DNA of 11,228 nucleotides from Caldicoprobacter guelmensis. GTDB lineage: Bacteria; Bacillota; Clostridia; Caldicoprobacterales; Caldicoprobacteraceae. The stretch's first letter is position 1, and the number at the start of each line of letters is the position of its first letter. The stretch is from NCBI RefSeq assembly GCF_016908415.1, contig NZ_JAFBDW010000015.1:1-11228 (forward strand). Direction: 5' to 3'. Position numbers and translations under genes: made by a program. This document shows, piece by piece, positions 5,620-11,228 of this stretch. The notes under the pieces were generated by a model, which had not been told where the DNA came from, did no database searches, and saw only the letters and a list, made by a program, of their open reading frames with translations.

Positions 5620-7359
5620 ATGAAGATGGCTAAAAAACTGATTTGTCTAACTTTAGTTGCGTTGTTAGTATTGAGCTTAGTGGCGTGTGGAAAGTCGACG
5701 CAGCAATCATCCAAGGAGAGTGGTAAGGAGAGTGAGGTAGAAAATAAGACTGAAAATGAACAAAAGGAAGACAGCAAAGATAGTGGGAAACAAGAAACTG
5801 GAAGCCAGGCAGGCAAAGAAAAATGGGAACCTCAATCTGATCTGTCAAAGCATGTAACTATAACTTTAGCGGCGGTACAAGCTCAGGATGGTTATGATTA
5901 TACTAATGGTGATGGTGTGGCTCAATATTATTCTAAAAAGTTCAATTACACACTAGAGGTTACAGCACTGACGTGGTCAAACTGGAATGAGAGATGTCGT
6001 ATATGGATCAACTCGGGTGATATGCCGGATGTTTTAGTGTTTAACTTTACGCAGACCAATTATCCTGAAGCGGCAGGTTATGTTGAGCAGGGGTTATTGT
6101 ATAAGTTGCCAGATGACTGGAAGAGTCGTTGGCCTAATGTTGCGAGGGTTTTCGAAGTGACAGGTTTAGGGCCGCAGATGGAAAAACAATTTGGTGGGAC
6201 ATATTTTCTACCCAGGGCTCGTTTCTATAAAAACATGATAAATGAACCAGGTGAACCAGTACCTGATCACTGGTCATTGTATATGCGTAAAGATTGGGCA
6301 AAGGCAGTTAATTTCCCGATAAAGAGCACGTATAAGGTTTCAGAGATTCTGGATTTTGCCAGGCTGATTAAAGAAAAAGACCCCGGCAATGTGGGCAATA
6401 AGCTTATCCCTATTAGTGCTGATCCTCACGCGGCAGTGTTGATGTTTATTCAGAGTAACAGCACGCACTATAATACGTTCTACAAGGACCCCAAAGATGG
6501 CCAATACAAGTGGGGCGGGGCATCTGAGGACACATTAAGAGGATTGAAGTTGATGGCACAAGCTTACAAAGAGGGATTGCTTGATCCTGATTTTATCACT
6601 TTGAAGCCTGAAGATAGCCAAGCTCCTTTTGATACGCAAGGTGTTGCAGCATGCAACTTTAACCAAGCGCCAACGGCAGCAATTCATCCCAATTTTATTA
6701 ACAGATTCCAGGCCAATTTAGGTCTTGATCCGTTTGAGCACATCAATATGGCTACGGTTTTAGGTGAAGACGGTTATTATCATCAGAGGGACCTGATCAA
6801 CTTCTGGGGGACAATAGTTTTCAGTCCCAATATAAAGAAAGAAGTATTTGAAAGATATATGGACATACTGGACTACAATGCTACAGAGGAAGGGAGAACG
6901 ACGCTGTTCTTAGGGTTAAAAGATGTAGATTGGACGTATGACCAGAATGGGAAGATAATATCGCTTTATGATGAGAAGAAAGAAGGCCGTCCGCTTGGCG
7001 GCTCTAATGGAAAGTATCCGTCTTTAGGTTATACATTAGGAGCTATTGTATTGTTTGATGATTTTGCTTTTAATAATCCCAATCATGATCCAAGATGTTT
7101 GGAGATATCGAGGCAGCTTTATAAAGACAGGTGTGAGATATCAACACCCGAGACATTCACAAAAACGAATTGGGACTTGTATACTTTTGACTCTCCAAAC
7201 ATGAAGAGAGCACAATTTGATTATGATACCGAGTTGTGTAATTTGGTAACGATGCCAGGAGATATAGAGGAGAACTGGAAGAAATGGGTTGATTCAAAGA
7301 TGCCGATAATTCAACCAGTGCTTGATGAGTTGAATGCGAAGCTAGGTTCAAAGAAGTAA
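5620..7359 (+). CDS. ABC transporter extracellular solute-binding lipoprotein (large LplA/YtcQ-like sugar-binding protein)
   Basis: This 579-residue protein captures a carbohydrate outside the cell and delivers it to the two permeases encoded next. It begins with a lipoprotein signal peptide: MKMAKK, a hydrophobic stretch, and the lipobox LVAC with the lipidated Cys23. Residues 24 to about 70 are a Lys/Glu/Ser/Gln-rich flexible tether of the sort common in Gram-positive surface lipoproteins. The folded domain follows from about residue 75. It has features typical of the large (about 550-residue) binding proteins that pair with LplB/YtcP-type permeases: the segment INSGDMPDVLVF, YVEQGLLYKLPDDW, and a C-terminal NWKKWVDSKMPIIQPVLDELN. 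The start has a strong AAGGAGGGG site about 9 nt upstream. It follows the promoter at 5274-5301 and heads the operon. Ligand identity is not readable; an arabinose-containing oligosaccharide is inferred from the GH51 gene. Confidence 0.9.
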   Translation: MKMAKKLICLTLVALLVLSLVACGKSTQQSSKESGKESEVENKTENEQKEDSKDSGKQETGSQAGKEKWEPQSDLSKHVTITLAAVQAQDGYDYTNGDGVAQYYSKKFNYTLEVTALTWSNWNERCRIWINSGDMPDVLVFNFTQTNYPEAAGYVEQGLLYKLPDDWKSRWPNVARVFEVTGLGPQMEKQFGGTYFLPRARFYKNMINEPGEPVPDHWSLYMRKDWAKAVNFPIKSTYKVSEILDFARLIKEKDPGNVGNKLIPISADPHAAVLMFIQSNSTHYNTFYKDPKDGQYKWGGASEDTLRGLKLMAQAYKEGLLDPDFITLKPEDSQAPFDTQGVAACNFNQAPTAAIHPNFINRFQANLGLDPFEHINMATVLGEDGYYHQRDLINFWGTIVFSPNIKKEVFERYMDILDYNATEEGRTTLFLGLKDVDWTYDQNGKIISLYDEKKEGRPLGGSNGKYPSLGYTLGAIVLFDDFAFNNPNHDPRCLEISRQLYKDRCEISTPETFTKTNWDLYTFDSPNMKRAQFDYDTELCNLVTMPGDIEENWKKWVDSKMPIIQPVLDELNAKLGSKK

Positions 7360-7380
7360 TGTATAATATTTAAGGAATTT

Positions 7381-7390
7381 AAGGAGGAGG
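7381..7390 (+). promoter_or_regulatory. Strong Shine-Dalgarno displaced from the permease 1 start by a hairpin
   Basis: AAGGAGGAGG is a near-perfect ribosome binding site, but the permease start candidate at 7447 lies 56 nt downstream. Between them is a 48-nt hairpin. If the hairpin folds, the site and the ATG end up about 9 unpaired nt apart. No sizeable open reading frame starts in the normal window; the only candidates are TTG followed at once by TAG, and a four-codon GTG frame. Confidence 0.55.
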
Positions 7391-7437
7391 CTTGTAGTAG
7401 TGGGGGGAGTGTAGGAGTTCCCCTTACTACTACAAGC
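7390..7437 (+). promoter_or_regulatory. Stable intercistronic hairpin between binding-protein and permease 1 genes
   Basis: GCTTGTAGTAGT (7390-7401) pairs perfectly with ACTACTACAAGC (7426-7437). Inside, two G-U pairs, four G-C pairs and one A-U pair extend it to a 19-bp stem, with a loop of about 10 nt. The sequence after it is TGTTTCAAAA, not a T-tract, so full termination is unlikely. Such hairpins after binding-protein genes are known to protect the upstream mRNA and raise binding protein over permease. Here it may also position the ribosome site for permease 1. Confidence 0.8.
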
Positions 7438-7446
7438 TGTTTCAAA

Positions 7447-8448
7447 ATGATAGAGATTGTGTTTAAGAAGGGGCATGAATATCGTATTTGGGAAGGGGTA
7501 GTGTTTGAGGGTATGAGGAATAGTACAGTGGCAAGGGGAAGAAGGAAACTATTTATAGAAGTATGGAAGATGAAAGAAGTCTATATTCTTCTTATTCCTG
7601 CAGTTGTGTGGTATATTATTTTTGCTTATATTCCCATTTATGGGTTGACACTGGCATTTAAGACGTATAAGGCTAATTTAGGTATTTTTAGGAGTCCATG
7701 GGTGGGTTTTGAGAACTATAAGTATGTATTTAGGGATCCTGCATTTTTAGAGTCTATATGGAGGACCATAGTTATAAATGCGGGGAGGATAGTATTTCAA
7801 TTTCCCTTTCCCATAATATTAGCTTTGATGTTGAACGAAGTGCGAGTTAATAGATACAAAAAGGTTATACAGACGATATACACGTTTCCTCATTTTTTGT
7901 CATGGGTTATAGTGGCTAGCATCATGATAAATATTTTAAATACGAAAGGGATGGTAAATGCAATAATCAGCATGTTAGGAGGGGAACCGGTAAATTTTTT
8001 AGGGTCTACCAAATTATTTAAGCCATTATTGTATATAACGGAGAATTGGAAATCAGCTGGTTGGACGATGATAATTTATTTAGCGGCGATGGCTGGTATT
8101 GATACTGAGCAATATGAAGCAGCGATTATAGATGGGGCATCTCGGTTACAGATGATGTGGTATATAACATTACCGGGTATTAAGAGTACGATAGAGGTAT
8201 TGTTGATTTTACAGATAGGGAATATAATGACGCAGGGTTTTGACCAGATATTTAATTTAAGTAATCCAGCGACAGCTAAGGTTGGTGAGATTTTAGACAT
8301 GTACATTTACCGTGTTACATTTTTAGCAGCGGCTGACTTTTCTTATTCGACGGCGGTTAGTTTGTTTAGGTCGGTGGTGAACTTTATATTTTTGAATGTA
8401 GCTGATCGTGTTTCGAAGTTGCTGGGTTCAGAAGGGTTGTTTGCATAA
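7447..8448 (+). CDS. ABC sugar transporter permease 1 (LplB/YteP-like)
   Basis: This is an integral membrane subunit of a carbohydrate importer of the binding-protein-dependent type. It has six predicted membrane segments; the first is VYILLIPAVVWYIIFAYIPI (45-64). The cytoplasmic EAA loop that contacts the ATPase is clear at 224-245: EAAIIDGASRLQMMWYITLP. The sequence YGLTLAFKTYK (65-75) and FPHFLSWVI (147-155) are typical of the LplB-type branch. The start is uncertain. The frame is open from ATG 7447, which lies just after the hairpin and has a Shine-Dalgarno only beyond it. An internal ATG at 7513 would give MRNSTVARGRRKLF, closer to the usual family N-terminus (311 aa), but lacks a well-spaced ribosome site (AAGGGG about 14 nt away). 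It is in one operon with the binding protein, and the second permease follows within 60 bp. Confidence 0.85.
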   Translation: MIEIVFKKGHEYRIWEGVVFEGMRNSTVARGRRKLFIEVWKMKEVYILLIPAVVWYIIFAYIPIYGLTLAFKTYKANLGIFRSPWVGFENYKYVFRDPAFLESIWRTIVINAGRIVFQFPFPIILALMLNEVRVNRYKKVIQTIYTFPHFLSWVIVASIMINILNTKGMVNAIISMLGGEPVNFLGSTKLFKPLLYITENWKSAGWTMIIYLAAMAGIDTEQYEAAIIDGASRLQMMWYITLPGIKSTIEVLLILQIGNIMTQGFDQIFNLSNPATAKVGEILDMYIYRVTFLAAADFSYSTAVSLFRSVVNFIFLNVADRVSKLLGSEGLFA

Positions 8449-8493
8449 AGCAAGAGAGGGAAAGGATGATTATAAGGAAAAAATGTTAAAAAT

Positions 8494-8499
8494 GGAGGA
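8494..8499 (+). promoter_or_regulatory. Ribosome binding site deciding the permease 2 start
   Basis: GGAGGA ends 7 nt before the ATG at 8507 and 4 nt before the adjacent ATG at 8504. The open frame extends back to an ATG at 8408 inside permease 1, but that start has no ribosome site and would add a non-homologous hydrophilic extension. The 8507 (or 8504) start is preferred. Confidence 0.7.
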
Positions 8500-8506
8500 A
8501 GGAATG

Positions 8507-9394
8507 ATGGCAGCGAGTAAGGGGAAAGGGTTAGGGAAGAGAATAGAGACATTGGACGTTGTGTTGTTGATATTTCTTACATTTTGGGCTATAGTAATTA
8601 TACTGCCATTTTTGAATGTGATAGGGATATCTTTTGCTTCGGAGAAGGAATATTACAATTCGATGTTGGTGTTGATACCGAAGGAAGCTACGCTGGAGAA
8701 TTATAAGGCGTTGATTCGAGATGGGAGGATTTGGATAGGGTATCGCACAACGTTGTTATTGGTATTGATAGGGGTTTCGCTTAATATGTTTTTGACGACG
8801 TCGATGGCTTACGGATTAAGCCGGCCGAATTTGCCGTTTAGGAGATTTTTCGTTTATTTTATAGTATTTACAATGATGTTTAATGGAGGGATTATACCAT
8901 TATACTTGCTGATGAAGCAATTGAATTTGATTAATACGCTATGGTCTGTAATATTGGCGACAGGGCTTAACTCTTTTTATCTTATAATTATGAGGAACTA
9001 TTTTTTGTCGTTGCCACAATCGTTGGTGGAGTCGGCAAAGCTTGACGGGGCAAGGGAATGGCGGATTATGGTGAGTGTAATTTTGCCCATATCTATGCCG
9101 ATTATAGCGACGCTTACGTTATTTTATGCGGTTGACAGATGGAATGAATGGTTTTTGGCAATGATTTTTATACGCAAGAGAGAGCTTTTGACGTTACAAT
9201 TGGCTTTGCGTTCCATAGTTATGGAAAGTCAGGGGAGCGAACATTTTTCTGCATCGCAGACGGAGTTAAAGAAGTTTTCGCAGGGTATGAAGATGGCAGC
9301 GGTATTGATGACAATGGTGCCCATAATGTGTGTATTTCCTTTTCTGCAGAAATATTTTGTAAAAGGAATCCTTATCGGTGCTATAAAGGGTTAA
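8507..9394 (+). CDS. ABC sugar transporter permease 2 (LplC/YtcP-like)
   Basis: This is the second membrane subunit, 295 residues from the chosen start, which matches the usual length of this family. It begins with a short basic tail and a first membrane helix (about 17-39, VVLLIFLTFWAIVIILPF). IPKEATLENYKALI (57-70) is the conserved extracytoplasmic segment of the YtcP branch. The EAA loop is at 175-196, with ESAKLDGAREWRIMVSVILP. The protein ends in KYFVKGILIGAIKG, a signature C-terminus of these permeases. It forms a heterodimer with permease 1 in the membrane and takes ligand from the lipoprotein. No ATPase gene adjoins; partners of this type commonly use a shared MsmX-like ATPase encoded elsewhere (known of the family, inferred here). 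The start was chosen by GGAGGA spacing. The coding strand is G-rich with many NNG codons, unlike the next gene. Confidence 0.9.
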   Translation: MAASKGKGLGKRIETLDVVLLIFLTFWAIVIILPFLNVIGISFASEKEYYNSMLVLIPKEATLENYKALIRDGRIWIGYRTTLLLVLIGVSLNMFLTTSMAYGLSRPNLPFRRFFVYFIVFTMMFNGGIIPLYLLMKQLNLINTLWSVILATGLNSFYLIIMRNYFLSLPQSLVESAKLDGAREWRIMVSVILPISMPIIATLTLFYAVDRWNEWFLAMIFIRKRELLTLQLALRSIVMESQGSEHFSASQTELKKFSQGMKMAAVLMTMVPIMCVFPFLQKYFVKGILIGAIKG

Positions 9395-9432
9395 TAAAAA
9401 ATAACAAAAATTTTATATATAGGAGGAGTTTT

Positions 9433-11046
9433 ATGACAAAAACAGCAAAAGTGACTGTACATCCTGATTATAAGGTAGGTAAAGTAGAAAAGCGCTTGTT
9501 TGGGGCATTTTTAGAACCTATTGGGAATTGGGTGTATGGAGGTATATATAACCCCAAACATCCATCAGCAGATGAAATGGGCTTTAGGCAAGATATATTA
9601 GAAGCAGTAAAGGAATTTGGGATGCCTGCTATACGTCTTCCCGGGGGTAATTGGGTTTCAGGCTGGGAATGGAAGAATTCTATAGGGCCACTGGAAAATC
9701 GAAAAGTACAGTTGGACCTTGCGTGGTTTCAAATAGAGCCTAACATTATTGGGCTTGATGAATATTTAGAGTGGACAAAAAGGGCTAATACTGAACCTAT
9801 GTTTACGATAAACCTTGGCACAGAAGATTTAAAGAGTGCTGCACATTTAGTAGAGTACTGCAGACATGAAGGAGGTACTTACTGGTCTGAACTGCGTAAA
9901 AAATATGGGCATTCAGAACCTTATCCTATTAAGATATGGTATCTAGGCAATGAAATGGATGGTCATTGGCAAATAGGTTCGTGGGAAAAAAATCCTGTAG
10001 GTTTTGGTATCTTAACTCACGAGGTTTCAAAAGTGATTAAATGGATTGATAATAAAGCAGAAACTGTTTTGTCAGGTGTTTCTGATTATTCTAAGCATTT
10101 TCCTGAATGGTTAATGAAAGCACTGGAGCAATGCTATGAATCTGTTGATTATGTATCAGTACACTATTACCATACAGCACCTGAAGGAGATATTGCTAAT
10201 TATTTAAATGTTTCTTCTGTAATAGAGGAAAATATGAGGACTATAATTGCTATTTGTGATTATATACAGGCTAAAATTGGTATACCCAAAAAGATGTATA
10301 TTTCATTTGATGAATATGGGGTTATGTTTGGGAAACAAGGGGAATTAACTTATGGCCGTAGGGGATGGAAAGATGCCAGCAAAGTTTTTATGCAATTTAG
10401 GCCGAGGGAAAACGTGTTTATTAGACATGAACCAGACAATTTTAGAAGAATAAGGCGAGTTTCTTATCAAATGTTAGAGGCGTTAGGCGTTGCTTCAATA
10501 TTACTTGCTTTTATCCGAAATGCTGACCGAATTAAAATAGCTTGTATGACGGGAGGTTTAGGTGACGCAATTGCTTTCGATGGAGAACATGTCTGGAAGA
10601 ATGCGGCATATTATCCATACTATCAGATGAATAAATTGGCAGCAGAAGGTGTGTCTATTATACCTGTAGTTAATGGACCAACATTTAATACTCAGCAATA
10701 TGCTCTAAATGATTTCAATCAATGCCATTCTTTTGAGGGTGTACAAGCAATTGAAGCTGCAGCTGTATATCATGAGGAGAAAGAAGAGGTGGATGTATTT
10801 ATAATTAATCGCTCAATTGAAGATGATATTGAAGTTACTTTGGATGTACGTGGTTTTGAAGATTATAAGCTTGTTGAGCATGTGGAAATGTATACAGATG
10901 ACCTTACTAAAGGGAACAGTTTTGAGCATCCAGAAGTTATTGTTCCAGTAGTAAATACAAAAACAAAAATGGAGGACGGAAAGGTTATCGCTCTGACAAG
11001 GAAGTTATCATGGAATGTGATTAGATTAAGTAAAAGCGGTAGTTAA
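9433..11046 (+). CDS. abfA: GH51-family alpha-L-arabinofuranosidase-like glycosidase
   Basis: This 537-residue cytoplasmic enzyme without a signal peptide belongs to glycoside hydrolase family 51, retaining enzymes that typically release terminal alpha-L-arabinofuranose. The acid/base Glu174 sits in YLGNEMDGHWQIG (170-182) and the nucleophile Glu294 in SFDEYGV (291-297); spacing and numbering match the Geobacillus AbfA pattern (175/294) as I recall it. RLPGGNWVSGWEW (68-80), LAWFQIE (96-102) and VHYYH (243-247) are conserved sugar-site segments. The C-terminal beta domain ends KLSWNVIRL, a family hallmark. Several usual active-site residues differ (see findings), so arabinofuranosidase activity is likely but not certain. 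The start at 9433 has AGGAGGAG 4 nt upstream; the frame is open back to 9148, but that overlaps permease 2. It is 38 bp after permease 2, in the same operon, and presumably acts on the imported oligosaccharide. Confidence 0.88.
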   Translation: MTKTAKVTVHPDYKVGKVEKRLFGAFLEPIGNWVYGGIYNPKHPSADEMGFRQDILEAVKEFGMPAIRLPGGNWVSGWEWKNSIGPLENRKVQLDLAWFQIEPNIIGLDEYLEWTKRANTEPMFTINLGTEDLKSAAHLVEYCRHEGGTYWSELRKKYGHSEPYPIKIWYLGNEMDGHWQIGSWEKNPVGFGILTHEVSKVIKWIDNKAETVLSGVSDYSKHFPEWLMKALEQCYESVDYVSVHYYHTAPEGDIANYLNVSSVIEENMRTIIAICDYIQAKIGIPKKMYISFDEYGVMFGKQGELTYGRRGWKDASKVFMQFRPRENVFIRHEPDNFRRIRRVSYQMLEALGVASILLAFIRNADRIKIACMTGGLGDAIAFDGEHVWKNAAYYPYYQMNKLAAEGVSIIPVVNGPTFNTQQYALNDFNQCHSFEGVQAIEAAAVYHEEKEEVDVFIINRSIEDDIEVTLDVRGFEDYKLVEHVEMYTDDLTKGNSFEHPEVIVPVVNTKTKMEDGKVIALTRKLSWNVIRLSKSGS

Positions 11047-11228
11047 AAAGGAGTAATATTTTTGTAGAGTGTGGATGTAATTTTTAAAATTTTGTTATTT
11101 ATATTAAAGAACACTCTCGAAAAGTAGATGGGAATTTTCACGAGAAAATTAGGAAAGGGTTATTTTGACCAAATTATAGTTTTGCAATCAAGGAAGATTA
11201 GAAATGTACCTTGAAAAATTAATATGGT
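11047..11228 (+). other. Downstream flank with no clear gene or terminator
   Basis: An AAAGGAG Shine-Dalgarno-like site immediately follows the GH51 stop (11047-11053), but no long frame starts after it; the nearest TTG is followed at once by TAG. An imperfect hairpin, TCTCGAAAA (11115-11123) with TTTTCACGAGA (11135-11145), is followed by AAAATT and not a T-run, so it is not a good terminator. The operon may continue beyond the window. Confidence 0.5.

Noticed and set aside
5532..5848. Minus-strand open frames over the start of the binding-protein gene
   Set aside because: They are antisense shadows of the lipoprotein signal and its Lys/Glu-rich linker, giving Ser/Phe/Leu-rich nonsense without ribosome sites.
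8408..8506. N-terminal extension of permease 2 starting inside permease 1
   Set aside because: It overlaps the end of permease 1 by 41 bases, has no ribosome site, and adds a hydrophilic segment not expected in the family. GGAGGA with correct spacing supports the start at 8507.
9148..9432. N-terminal extension of the GH51 frame across the end of permease 2
   Set aside because: It is merely an open frame overlapping permease 2. The GH51 homology and a strong AGGAGGAG site begin at 9433.
11071..11127. Short GTG-started frame of about 18 codons after the GH51 gene
   Set aside because: The nearest Shine-Dalgarno is 17 nt away and the peptide has no recognisable features, so I did not annotate it.
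1..11228. CRISPR array, tRNA, rRNA, prophage attachment site or defence system
   Set aside because: I found no regularly spaced repeats, no tRNA-like cloverleaf, no rRNA segment and no defence-related protein motifs on either strand.

Overview
The window looks like an AT-rich chromosomal segment of an anaerobic Firmicute of class Clostridia, possibly a thermophilic plant-polysaccharide degrader. The grounds are strong AGGAGG-type ribosome binding sites, near-consensus TTGACA/TATAAT promoters, a LacI regulator, a large lipoprotein sugar-binding protein with two LplB/YtcP-type permeases, and a GH51 glycosidase. The genus cannot be fixed from the sequence alone.

Layout, left to right. (1) Positions 84-388, minus strand: a truncated, frameshifted N-terminal piece of an ISNCY (IS1202-like) transposase. 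(2) 601-1653, plus: a complete LacI-family repressor. (3) 1654-1996: a convergent intergenic region with a weak terminator-like hairpin and a strong bidirectional one. (4) 4964 down to 1997, minus: a two-gene operon with an MFS transporter first, then an intracellular two-domain alpha/beta-hydrolase (PHB-depolymerase/CE1-like esterase). (5) 4965-5619: a 655-bp divergent control region with two excellent promoters pointing outward, operator-like palindromes, and a roughly 310-nt leader containing a long hairpin. (6) 5620-11046, plus: lipoprotein solute-binding protein, permease 1, permease 2, and a GH51 alpha-L-arabinofuranosidase-like enzyme. No convincing terminator follows, so the operon may run on past the window.

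Working model (inference): the rightward operon imports an arabinose-containing oligosaccharide through an ABC importer and trims it in the cytoplasm with the GH51 enzyme. No ATPase gene is present, so the importer probably uses a shared MsmX-type ATPase encoded elsewhere. The divergent MFS/esterase pair could import and de-esterify a related acylated sugar, or export a product. Sharing one control region with the ABC operon suggests co-regulation, and the LacI protein is a candidate regulator.

Most interesting points: the esterase is an internal duplication whose N-terminal copy has lost the nucleophile serine; the GH51 enzyme keeps its catalytic glutamates but differs at several usually conserved sugar-contact positions; and permease 1 has its only good Shine-Dalgarno on the far side of a 19-bp hairpin. 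Overall this is a recognisable carbohydrate-utilisation locus with unusual details. I do not see a clearly new type of system.
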